Positions 1 through 5,052 of a stretch of 5,052 nt of DNA are shown piece after piece. Where the stretch lies: NCBI GenBank assembly GCA_030043285.1, contig JASHXZ010000304.1, positions 1 through 5,052 on the forward strand, written 5' to 3'. A program made the translations under genes and the position numbers. Position 1 is the stretch's first letter, and every line of letters starts with the position of its first letter. This DNA comes from Xanthobacteraceae bacterium. Its GTDB lineage: Bacteria; Pseudomonadota; Alphaproteobacteria; Rhizobiales; Xanthobacteraceae. Under the pieces are notes generated by a model. It was not told where the DNA came from and searched no databases. It worked only from the letters and a program-made list of their open reading frames with translations.

Positions 1-432
1 TAGAAGAAGCTCGATGATTGTCGCGGCGCCGGAACTGCCGGACGCGCTCGACGAACCGCTTGACCCGCCGAAGCCGCCGCCAGGCGGAGGACCACCGAAT
101 CCGCCGCCCGGACCGCCGGCGCCGCCCGGGCCATTGGCGAACGCGTTGGCAAAAATATTCTGTAGTTCGGTCGCTTGACTGCTGGTCAGCGCGCCGCTTT
201 GCACCTGCTGCGAGATCAGGTTGCTGATCGTCGACTGAATGTTGGACGGCGAGGGTGGCCCCGACGAGGACGAAGCATCGCTCTGCAATTCGCTGTTGAT
301 GGTGTTGAGAGCCGAGCTCAGCGCGCTCTCGTCGGAGGAGCTGATGGTGCCGGCAGAGACCTCGGACGTCAACTGATTTTGGAGCATGGTCAGAGGCGAT
401 GGCATGCTGCTCAATGACGATATTGAAGACAT
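1..432 (-). CDS. Ser/Gly/Pro-rich repeat protein, unknown function (C-terminus off window)
   Basis: I cannot name this gene. Reading leftward from ATG at 432, the frame stays open for 144 codons to the window edge, so the C-terminus is missing. The start is supported by GAGGAG about 6 bases upstream. About a quarter of the residues are Ser. The visible part has no Lys, Arg, His, Cys, Tyr or Trp, and only seven acidic residues. Two similar segments (about residues 17-45 and 69-97) share a helix-loop-helix-like pattern: EVSAGTISSSDESALSSAL against QQVQSGALTSSQATELQNIF. This resembles the G-x-I-S-x-x-E/D half of an EF-hand loop without the full set of calcium ligands. Residues 101-123 are a Gly/Pro/Phe-rich linker, followed by a Ser/Gly stretch. 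There is no classical signal peptide. It is divergent from a two-component operon and may be its target. Composition suggests an exported or surface protein, but that is inference. Confidence 0.8.
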   Translation of the reverse strand, partial: MSSISSLSSMPSPLTMLQNQLTSEVSAGTISSSDESALSSALNTINSELQSDASSSSGPPSPSNIQSTISNLISQQVQSGALTSSQATELQNIFANAFANGPGGAGGPGGGFGGPPPGGGFGGSSGSSSASGSSGAATIIELLL

Positions 433-609
433 AGGACACTCCTCGACTTTCGTTGCCTCAAAAGAAACAGCTTTGCAGTTAATGGAACCTTGCTTGGCGG
501 GACCAAACCTGTTTCCCTGTATTGCCGACTCGAATCTAGAAACATTCGGAAACAAAAATCTCACGCCTTTCCGACCGCTAGCTCGCGCTCATCCAATCGG
601 AATCCGTGC
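433..609. promoter_or_regulatory. Divergent intergenic region with four GAAACA boxes
   Basis: This 177-bp gap separates the Ser-rich gene (minus) from the response regulator gene (plus) and must hold both promoters. GAAACA occurs on the plus strand at 464-469, 539-544 and 549-554, and inverted (TGTTTC) at 510-515. The copies at 539 and 549 are exactly 10 bp apart, one helical turn, as expected for tandem half-sites of OmpR-family regulators. TGTTTCC (510-516) and GGAAACA (548-554) also form a 7-bp inverted repeat. The region is more AT-rich than the flanking genes. I could not assign -35/-10 boxes with confidence. Binding by the adjacent regulator is inference. Confidence 0.45.
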
Positions 610-1314
610 ATGCCGCATATTCTCCTTGTCGAAGACGACGTCGAAATCAGTCGCCTCGTCGGTCGCTATCTTGGCGCCAATGACTTTCGCGTTTCGGTCC
701 TCCCGGATGGCCGCAAAATAGAACGCGCGCTGGAAGACAGCCGAGTTGATCTGATCCTGCTCGATCTAATGCTGCCGGGCGAAGACGGGCTCAGCCTGTG
801 CCGGAGACTGCGGACGCATTCGGGCGTGCCGATCATCATGGTGACGGCCAAAGGCGATGAATTTGACCGCATTGTCGGACTGGAAATGGGCGCCGACGAC
901 TATTTGTCGAAGCCCTTCAACCCGCGTGAATTGCTGGCGCGCATCCGCGCCGTCCTGCGCCGCGTCGGCACGCCAAAGCCGGCCGCCGAACGGGCCCGTT
1001 ATCTCGCCTTTTGCGGATGGCGGATCGATTGCCTGGTTCGCGAGCTGAAAGACCCGAACGGAACACGCATCACCCTGACCAGCGCCGAGTTCGGGTTGCT
1101 CCAAGCCTTATGCGAACGGGCCGGGCGGGTGTTGTCGCGCGAGCAGCTGCTCGACCTGACGCAAGGACGGTCTACCGATTCCCTTGGACGCAGCGTCGAT
1201 GTGCTCATCAGCCGTCTGCGCAGCAAGATCGAGCGCGACCCGCATGATCCGGAAATCATCAAAACGGTGCGCTCAGGCGGCTATCTGTTCGCCGCAAAGG
1301 TCGAGGCGTCATGA
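610..1314 (+). CDS. OmpR-family two-component response regulator
   Basis: This is a DNA-binding response regulator of 234 residues, a usual length for the OmpR/PhoB class. The N-terminal receiver domain (about 1-115) has the acidic pair D9/D10, the phospho-acceptor D52 in LLDLMLPGEDG, the switch Thr T79 and the conserved K101 in SKPF. The C-terminal winged helix (about 150-232) contains TSAEFGLLQAL, the recognition region around GRSVDVLISRLRSKIE and the wing RSGGYLF. The ATG at 610 is chosen because MPHILLVEDD is the normal start of a receiver domain. The ribosome site is weak (CGGA about 9 bases upstream). The frame stays open upstream to a TTG at 490, but those residues resemble no receiver extension. 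The stop overlaps the kinase start (ATGA), so the two are translationally coupled. It most likely receives phosphate from that kinase. The target genes are not known. Confidence 0.95.
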   Translation: MPHILLVEDDVEISRLVGRYLGANDFRVSVLPDGRKIERALEDSRVDLILLDLMLPGEDGLSLCRRLRTHSGVPIIMVTAKGDEFDRIVGLEMGADDYLSKPFNPRELLARIRAVLRRVGTPKPAAERARYLAFCGWRIDCLVRELKDPNGTRITLTSAEFGLLQALCERAGRVLSREQLLDLTQGRSTDSLGRSVDVLISRLRSKIERDPHDPEIIKTVRSGGYLFAAKVEAS

Positions 1315-2645
1315 GATTCGACATCCGCGCCTATCTGCCGAACCGCGTCAGCGGGCAGATCGCTGTACTCCTCATTGCCTCGCTGATTGCAAGCCACGCG
1401 GTATTGACAGCTTCTCTCCTCTATCATCGCCGCGACGACCCGCCTCAGCTTTTTCCCGATCAACTTGCCACTCTGACGGAATTGATTTCCGCCAATCCGG
1501 CGGATCGGCGCCAAGACCTGGTCGCTTCCATCGATCGGGCCTTCCCGCGCTTCGCGTTGGCTCTAGTGCCGGGCGCGCTGGTCGCCGGTCCACCGGACGC
1601 GTCTCTCGACCACGTGGCGAAGGCTTTTGCTCGGCGAATGGGGCCGAACTACCGTGTGATAGGGTTTGCAAGCGGCCTTTCACCGTCGCCTGCCGCCGGG
1701 GAGCCCATTGCCATTAGCCTGCAGGACGGCCAGCTCGTTTCTGCGCAGCTTGTACCTCCGCCGCCGTTTCCCTGGCTCGGCCCGAGCACCCTTACCTTGA
1801 TCGTCCTCCTCATCAGCATGTCGCTTCTCGGCGTTTGGGCGGCGCTCGGGTTGACCGGACCGCTGCGCCGCTTCGCCTCGGCGGCGGAGAGTTTCAATCC
1901 CAATGGCGAAATCGCTCCGGTTCCGGAACGCGGACCACAGGAAATTCGCGCGGCGGCGCGTGCCCTCAACCGGATGCGCGAGCGCATCAAGGGGTTGATC
2001 GACGACCGCACGCGCATGCTCGCCGCAGTGAGTCATGATCTACGGACACCGATCACGCGATTGCGCCTGCGATGCGAGTTCATCGACGACGAATCGACGC
2101 GCACTAAAATGCTCGGAGAACTGGCGCATATGGAATCGATGGTGGAGAGCGTCCTACATTTTCTGCGCAATAGTCAAACCAGCCGCCAAGCGGTCGCGCT
2201 CGATCTTGCCACCAGCCTGCAGGCGATCTGCGATCAGTTCGCCGACACCGGCCGGGAGGTGGGTTATCACGGTCCGGACCACGTCGTCATCCGCGCCCAT
2301 CCCGAGGACTTGCATCGCGCGCTGACGAATTTGATCGACAACGCGGTGCGTCACGGTGGCAAGGCCAATGTCACACTGAAGCTAACCCAGCCGACGGTAA
2401 CGATTGCCGTCGAGGACGACGGACCTGGCATTCCGGACACCCACAAGCAGGCGATGTTCGAACCCTTCGTGCGTGGCGATGCTGCGCGTGGCATGAACGA
2501 CAAGACAGGATTTGGGCTCGGTCTTTCGATTGCCCGCGCCGTGATCGAAGCGCATCGCGGTACCCTGACGCTGCTCGACCGGCAGCCGTATGGACTCGTG
2601 GCGCAGGTGATCTTGCCGCAGGCCGAACCCGAAACGCTGCACTGA
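1311..2645 (+). CDS. EnvZ-like HAMP sensor histidine kinase
   Basis: This inner-membrane sensor kinase of 444 residues is partner of the upstream regulator; the start overlaps that gene by 4 bases. Order of parts: short cytoplasmic N-terminus; TM1 about 14-37; a periplasmic sensor segment about 40-155 that I do not recognise; TM2 about 158-181; HAMP about 182-234; and a HisKA helix with phospho-accepting H242 in AAVSHDLRTPITRLR. The HDLRT motif, with T246 four residues after the His, is typical of kinases that also act as phosphatases. The HATPase_c domain carries an N-box (TNLIDNAVRHG, N340 and N344), G1 (EDDGPGIP, about 368-375), F-box (FEPFVRGD, 383-390) and G2 (GFGLGLSIA, 400-408). All catalytic motifs look intact. 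Architecture and length match the EnvZ/RstB group. The stimulus cannot be read from the sequence. Confidence 0.95.
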   Translation: MRFDIRAYLPNRVSGQIAVLLIASLIASHAVLTASLLYHRRDDPPQLFPDQLATLTELISANPADRRQDLVASIDRAFPRFALALVPGALVAGPPDASLDHVAKAFARRMGPNYRVIGFASGLSPSPAAGEPIAISLQDGQLVSAQLVPPPPFPWLGPSTLTLIVLLISMSLLGVWAALGLTGPLRRFASAAESFNPNGEIAPVPERGPQEIRAAARALNRMRERIKGLIDDRTRMLAAVSHDLRTPITRLRLRCEFIDDESTRTKMLGELAHMESMVESVLHFLRNSQTSRQAVALDLATSLQAICDQFADTGREVGYHGPDHVVIRAHPEDLHRALTNLIDNAVRHGGKANVTLKLTQPTVTIAVEDDGPGIPDTHKQAMFEPFVRGDAARGMNDKTGFGLGLSIARAVIEAHRGTLTLLDRQPYGLVAQVILPQAEPETLH

Positions 2646-2747
2646 CGCCCCGGCGCTACTCGTCGGTGTGACGTCTGTTCTTGGCACCATGAGCCGCCGC
2701 GGGCAGAGATGCGGCAAAAATCCGGCATTGAAGGTCTGCGCGTTTGA

Positions 2748-3224
2748 TCATCTTTGGGGTGCGGCCTGCGCCCTCGCCGCGAAGTACGCTTCAATAGGTC
2801 CACGAACGGCGTCCGCCGCGGGATTGCGGTCGAACTTCTGTGTGGCGGAATGAATGGGGTGCCAGGGGTCGGCGCTTGAAACCCAGACTTCGCAGGTCGG
2901 ATGGAATTGAGAAGGATCGTCAAGGCTCGCTGCCTGCAAAAATTCAATAAGAGGCGCCTCAGGCCTGCGAATCGATACCGGCGATCCGCACTCGCTGCAG
3001 AAGCCGCGCTGCATCGTTCTGCCGCTGTCGGCTTTGAGGGAATGGTATTTGAGTTCGCTGCCGCTGAATTTTAATCGATCGCTTGGCACGGCAAGCACTG
3101 CCGCGAGGGCACTTCCGCTTGCTCGCTGGCAATCTCGACAGTGACAGATAAGCTGAACTATCGGCTGTTCGCTGCACTCATAGCGAATGCGTCCGCAAGC
3201 ACATCCTCCGGCAAAGGCGCTCAT
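2748..3224 (-). CDS. GFA/CENP-V-type zinc-binding protein
   Basis: A 158-residue protein of the GFA family (glutathione-dependent formaldehyde-activating enzyme / CENP-V fold), full length for the family. The zinc-binding cysteines are in the expected order: C8 and C10 (GGCACGRIRYEC), C27, C29 and C32 (CHCRDCQRASGS), and C76 and C79 (GFCSECGSP). Some members are credited with joining formaldehyde to glutathione, but most are uncharacterised, so the substrate here is open. The ATG at 3224 is preferred over an in-frame TTG at 3242 because AAGGGA lies 5 bases before it and MSAFAGGC is a typical family start. A 19-codon ORF directly upstream ends in an ATGA overlap with this start. The gene lies downstream of, and on the same strand as, an AraC-type regulator, and converges with the kinase gene across a 102-bp gap in which I see no clear terminator. 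Confidence 0.9.
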   Translation of the reverse strand: MSAFAGGCACGRIRYECSEQPIVQLICHCRDCQRASGSALAAVLAVPSDRLKFSGSELKYHSLKADSGRTMQRGFCSECGSPVSIRRPEAPLIEFLQAASLDDPSQFHPTCEVWVSSADPWHPIHSATQKFDRNPAADAVRGPIEAYFAARAQAAPQR

Positions 3225-3280
3225 GACGATCCCTTGTTGCAATAACGGCGCAACCTCGAGGCGGCCTGTTGGCCGCCCAT
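3221..3280 (-). CDS. Putative 19-aa leader peptide coupled to the GFA gene
   Basis: A very short ORF, MGGQQAASRLRRYCNKGSS, sits immediately upstream of the GFA gene. It has a strong Shine-Dalgarno, GAAGGAG at 3287-3293, six bases before its ATG; this is better than the GFA gene's own site. Its TGA overlaps the GFA ATG as ATGA, the classic arrangement for translational coupling. The two are in different frames, so it is not an N-terminal extension of GFA. A 7-bp stem with a 4-base loop (3260-3277) lies inside codons 2-7. One Cys codon occurs near the end, which could matter if control responds to cysteine or thiol supply, but a single codon is weak evidence. Expression is not shown; conservation in relatives would decide. 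Confidence 0.5.
   Translation of the reverse strand: MGGQQAASRLRRYCNKGSS
3260..3277. other. 7-bp GC-rich hairpin (GGCGGCC-TGTT-GGCCGCC)
   Basis: A perfect 7-bp stem with a 4-base loop lies within the leader ORF upstream of the GFA gene. No T-run follows on either strand, so it is not a standard intrinsic terminator. In the transcript it would fold just downstream of the leader start codon and 36 bases before the GFA start, where ribosomes translating the leader would open it. Confidence 0.5.
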
Positions 3281-3301
3281 GACTTGCTCCTTCGGACTAG
3301 C

Positions 3302-3317
3302 CGCGCAACGTTGCGCG
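3302..3317. promoter_or_regulatory. 16-bp perfect palindrome, candidate operator of the GFA gene
   Basis: CGCGCAACGTTGCGCG is a perfect 16-bp palindrome in the gap between the AraC gene and the leader ORF, just upstream of the leader's Shine-Dalgarno. It consists of the 7-mer GCGCAAC and its complement back to back. The same 7-mer recurs at 3248-3254, paired with GTTGC at 3236-3240, and at 4286-4292 upstream of the AraC gene. Its position fits an operator for a dimeric regulator near the GFA promoter. Which protein binds is unknown. Confidence 0.45.
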
Positions 3318-3397
3318 CAGAAAACCGAAAGGAACATGCCGGCTCTACCGGAATCTTTAGCGATCTTACGGCCGGTGGGCGGCGGACTTCGGGGAGC

Positions 3398-4219
3398 TTA
3401 CGAGGAGCGCTGAAAGGCCAAGGGAGTAAGGCCGTAAGCTTGCTTGAATGCGGTACTGAAATGGCTGTAACTCGAAAAACCAAGGTCAAGTGCCAAGCCC
3501 GTCAGATCGGAACAGCTATCAAGCAGGTCGAGCGCCCGCGCCAGCCGCAATTGGAGTTGATAACGGTAAAGCGGCAGACCCTCGACCTGCCGGAACACCT
3601 GAGTGAGATAGACCGGCGAGACGCCGACGGCGCCGCCAATCTCAGCCAACGTCCAACGGCGTCCAAGATCCGACGAAAGCACAAGCTTGGCGCGGTCTAC
3701 CAGTTTTTGCCGCCCTGCGCTGCCGGACGCGGCGTAGGACGTGCGCTCGCCCAGGGCTCGGCCTACCAGTGAAAGGATCAAATCCTCCGCTTCAAGGGTC
3801 GCGGTGATCCCACGGGCGAGACGATGACGCACACGTGCCGCAAGCAACTGTGCATGCGTATCGATGCGCATGCGAGGTCGTTTGAAAAGGGTTCGATCTT
3901 TGTCCTGCAGGACACCGGCAGGCACGAGTTCTAACAGCGTCTGCTCATCGATCCCGAGCGACAGACTCGCGTCGCCGCCTTCAACAGGATGGCTGACGCG
4001 ATAAGGTTCGCTTTCATTAAGGAACAGCACCTGATTCGCTTCCGCGACTGTCTCGGCTTGGCCCATATGATGCACGTAGATGCCGCGATAAGGAAACACG
4101 AGGTGCGTCGTGGTGAGGCACTCCTCGTCACTTTTGTGCCTGCAAGTGCCTGAGCACAAAACGTCCCACGCCGTCACGGTGTCGGTCGCCAGAAGCAGGT
4201 GAGAATGGATTTCAGCCAT
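3398..4219 (-). CDS. AraC-family transcriptional regulator
   Basis: A 273-residue regulator with the usual AraC layout. The N-terminal half (about 1-110) is a cupin-like sensing domain, with the stretch THLVFPYRGIYVHHMG (38-53) and a later NQVLFLNESEPYRVSHP segment. The C-terminal half (about 172-270) has the two helix-turn-helix units: TLAEIGGAVGVSPVYLTQVF (190-209), and DLTGLALDLGFSSYSHFSTAF ending in FKQAYGLTP. Three cysteines lie close together (C22, C26, C34) just before the cupin region, in CSGTCRHKSDEEC; they could bind metal or sense redox, but this is inference. The ATG at 4219 is the sensible start, although its ribosome site is poor (GAGACC about 15 bases upstream). The GFA gene follows on the same strand after a 173-bp gap and is the most likely target. 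The ligand is unknown. Confidence 0.93.
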   Translation of the reverse strand: MAEIHSHLLLATDTVTAWDVLCSGTCRHKSDEECLTTTHLVFPYRGIYVHHMGQAETVAEANQVLFLNESEPYRVSHPVEGGDASLSLGIDEQTLLELVPAGVLQDKDRTLFKRPRMRIDTHAQLLAARVRHRLARGITATLEAEDLILSLVGRALGERTSYAASGSAGRQKLVDRAKLVLSSDLGRRWTLAEIGGAVGVSPVYLTQVFRQVEGLPLYRYQLQLRLARALDLLDSCSDLTGLALDLGFSSYSHFSTAFKQAYGLTPLAFQRSS

Positions 4220-4291
4220 TGTTGAACGATACGAGGTCTCGGTACAACGCGCTTAGTCCGACGATCCCAGTCGGCTCTGAAACAAGTTGCG

Positions 4292-4340
4292 CCCCTCACG
4301 ATCGCGCACATTGAAGGCCCCATAATGCGGACCTGAGGGG
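4292..4340. repeat. Imperfect long inverted repeat
   Basis: CCCCTCA (4292-4298) and TGAGGGG (4334-4340) are perfect 7-bp arms around 35 bases. Inside, CGCACATT and AATGCG add a further partly paired stem. CATAAT (4321-4326) and ATTATG (4343-4348) form a second, competing inverted repeat. This could be an operator cluster, a structured leader RNA or a remnant of a palindromic repeat; the sequence alone does not decide. Confidence 0.35.
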
Positions 4341-4416
4341 AGATTATGACCATTATTGCTGGCGAGGCAAACAGCGGCTAACAAAAATGAATCTTGCTGG
4401 CGGTCTTGCGTTCAGC

Positions 4417-4489
4417 ATGTCGGCTTTGGGTCAAAACCCGACATCGGCTAGCGATCACCATATGTCCGCTTTGTACGAGAACGCGACAT
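4417..4489. repeat. Degenerate interspersed palindromic repeat, two 28-bp units
   Basis: Two 28-base units (4417-4444 and 4462-4489), 45 bases apart start to start, match at 21 of 28 positions. Each is palindromic: the first begins ATGTCGG and ends CCGACAT, with inner TTTG/CAAA arms; the second begins ATGTCCGC and ends GCGACAT. Read on the plus strand this gives a spurious 24-codon frame, MSALGQNPTSASDHHMSALY and four more residues. It resembles the MSALGQ...MSALPPKAD peptides that I recall as false ORFs scattered through Bradyrhizobium-type genomes, so I take it as a decayed copy of that noncoding repeat, not a gene. Confidence 0.6.
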
Positions 4490-4539
4490 GAGGAATCGCA
4501 CGGTGCGGTCCACGAAAACACATCTCATCAGTGTGCCGA

Positions 4540-4557
4540 CTGTGATGTGCGTCACAG
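4540..4557. promoter_or_regulatory. CRP-like binding site CTGTGA-N6-TCACAG
   Basis: Both TGTGA half-sites of the E. coli-type CRP consensus are perfectly present with the standard 6-base spacer, extended by one more matching pair. The centre lies about 191 bases before the start of the secreted-protein gene and about 330 bases before the AraC start. That is far for simple activation unless the transcription start is well upstream of the coding start. Whether this organism has a CRP/FNR-family protein with this specificity is not known from the window. Confidence 0.4.
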
Positions 4558-4682
4558 AACGAGTAGTGCCTTCCGCGTATTGTCGCGAACAGCTGTCCGC
4601 AAGGCATGCCGATCTCCCGTAAATTCAAAGGCCGCATTTATGCCTTCGGCGAGCATCGCACTCGCTTAAAACTTGGCGCATA

Positions 4683-4697
4683 GCCCGAGTTTCGGGC
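4683..4697. other. Short hairpin upstream of the secreted-protein gene
   Basis: GCCCGA-GTT-TCGGGC is a perfect 6-bp stem with a 3-base loop, 43 to 57 bases before the ATG at 4740. A short TTTT follows only 14 bases later (4711-4714), so it is a poor terminator. It may be a leader-RNA structure or a weak terminator of upstream transcription. Confidence 0.35.
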
Positions 4698-4739
4698 GGG
4701 TGAGACTGACTTTTGTTCACTCTGACAAGGGAGCGACAA

Positions 4740-5052
4740 ATGCGCGGATGCAAATTCTTTGTCATGTCAGCAATAGCCACGGGAATGGTCGTGTCGTCGG
4801 CCGGCGCCAGTGCTCAGACTCCAGACCCCCAATGCCGCCCCGGGACTAAGGTCGCATGCACCATCCTCGGCAAGCCCGGAACCAAGGAGTGCCTGGGGGA
4901 GGGGGAGGGATTTGGACCTTGTACTGCGAATCCCACACCGCCGGTAAGCGGCGTCGTTCTTCCAAACTACCTCATTCTAACCGTGGTGTACGCGCCTCCG
5001 GGCACAACGGCCCCCCAAACCACAACCGGCCAACAGAGCACCAGTGTGGTGA
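4740..5052 (+). CDS. Secreted Cys-motif protein, unknown function (C-terminus off window)
   Basis: The frame is open from ATG at 4740 through 104 codons to the window edge, so the C-terminus is missing. The start is well supported: AAGGGAG lies six bases upstream, and the first 25 residues form a Sec signal peptide (MRGCKFF, a hydrophobic stretch, then ASA with cleavage expected before Q26). The mature part opens with four cysteines (C32, C40, C51, C61) in the pattern C-x-P-G-T-x3-C ... G-T-K-E-C-x-G-E-G-x-G-F-G-P-C. This recalls the short Cys motif (PG..C...G.Q.C..DG..WG.C) common in exported bacterial Cys-rich proteins; two disulphides are likely. After a Pro/Thr linker comes YLILTVVYAPPGT (77-89), which probably begins a larger beta-rich domain; from memory this YAPPG phrase recurs in large secreted proteins of unknown role. 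No function can be given. Confidence 0.75.
   Translation, partial: MRGCKFFVMSAIATGMVVSSAGASAQTPDPQCRPGTKVACTILGKPGTKECLGEGEGFGPCTANPTPPVSGVVLPNYLILTVVYAPPGTTAPQTTTGQQSTSVV

Larger units (their letters stand above)
4220..4739. other. 520-bp noncoding region between AraC gene and secreted-protein gene
   Basis: I see no convincing gene here. Possible frames of 60-91 codons exist on both strands but lack family resemblance and good ribosome sites. The region holds several separate items: CCGAC-N7-GTCGG (4258-4274) 39 bases before the AraC start; one GTTGCGCC copy (4286-4293); a long imperfect inverted repeat (4292-4340); a degenerate interspersed palindromic repeat (4417-4489); a CRP-like site (4540-4557); and a small hairpin (4683-4697). 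It must contain promoters for the divergent flanking genes, but I could not place -35/-10 boxes with confidence. Confidence 0.6.

Noticed and set aside
18..417. Plus-strand ORFs at 18-227 and 175-417
   Set aside because: Arg-rich shadows of the minus-strand Ser-rich gene, which has a good ribosome site and coherent repeats.
490..609. N-terminal extension of the response regulator from a TTG start at 490
   Set aside because: The 40 added residues look like translated promoter DNA, and MPHILLVEDD at 610 is the canonical receiver start.
2693..2715. GCCGC...GCGGC inverted repeat as terminator of the kinase operon
   Set aside because: On the plus strand it is followed by A residues, not T, and the stem is only 5 bp with a 13-base loop.
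2351..2947. 198-codon minus-strand ORF
   Set aside because: It overlaps the 3' end of the histidine kinase gene antisense and the end of the GFA gene in another frame; both of those genes are clearly real.
3225..3242. Upstream TTG start of the GFA protein at 3242
   Set aside because: The ATG at 3224 has a properly spaced AAGGGA and matches the usual family start; the extra six residues overlap the leader ORF in another frame.
3269..3772. 167-codon plus-strand ORF
   Set aside because: Antisense shadow of the AraC gene and its downstream gap, explained by high GC; no recognisable domain.
4455..4637. 60-codon minus-strand ORF
   Set aside because: It is the antisense frame of the same repeat region, its end (KADIW) being the repeat read in reverse; no family resemblance or ribosome site.
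4394..4669. 91-codon plus-strand ORF
   Set aside because: It runs through the interspersed repeat and the CRP-like site, has Cys/Arg-rich composition typical of a random frame, and lacks a ribosome site.

Overview
The window reads as a GC-rich alphaproteobacterial chromosome segment, most likely from a Bradyrhizobium-like member of the Rhizobiales (Hyphomicrobiales). This rests on codon use, the mix of gene families, and a degenerate copy of a palindromic interspersed repeat (4417-4489) whose spurious reading frame starts MSALGQ. I associate that repeat with Bradyrhizobium-type genomes from memory; no search was run.

Layout: (1) 1-432, minus strand, the N-terminal 144 residues of a Ser/Gly/Pro-rich, acidic, repeat-containing protein with no Lys, Arg, His or Cys. 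It runs off the left edge. (2) 433-609, a divergent intergenic region with four copies of the hexamer GAAACA, two of them spaced exactly 10 bp apart. (3) 610-2645, plus strand, a two-component operon: an OmpR-type response regulator, then an EnvZ-like HAMP histidine kinase overlapping it by ATGA. (4) 2748-4219, minus strand, an AraC-family regulator followed by a GFA/CENP-V-type zinc protein. Between them lies a 19-codon leader ORF with a strong Shine-Dalgarno, ATGA-coupled to the GFA gene, plus a 16-bp perfect palindrome. A 7-mer (GCGCAAC/GTTGCGC) occurs four times in the noncoding DNA upstream of this AraC/GFA pair. (5) 4220-4739, a 520-bp noncoding stretch with inverted repeats, the interspersed repeat and a CRP-like site CTGTGA-N6-TCACAG. 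(6) 4740-5052, plus strand, the start of a secreted Cys-containing protein that runs off the right edge.

Working model: the two-component system senses an envelope signal and probably controls itself and the divergent Ser-rich gene through the GAAACA boxes. The AraC-like protein is the obvious candidate regulator of the GFA gene, with the shared 7-mer as candidate operator. The GFA leader ORF may add post-transcriptional control. These links are inferences from position and motif. No classic mobile element, CRISPR array, tRNA or rRNA is visible. The least ordinary parts are the basic-residue-free Ser-rich protein, the GFA leader ORF and the repeat-bearing intergenic region.
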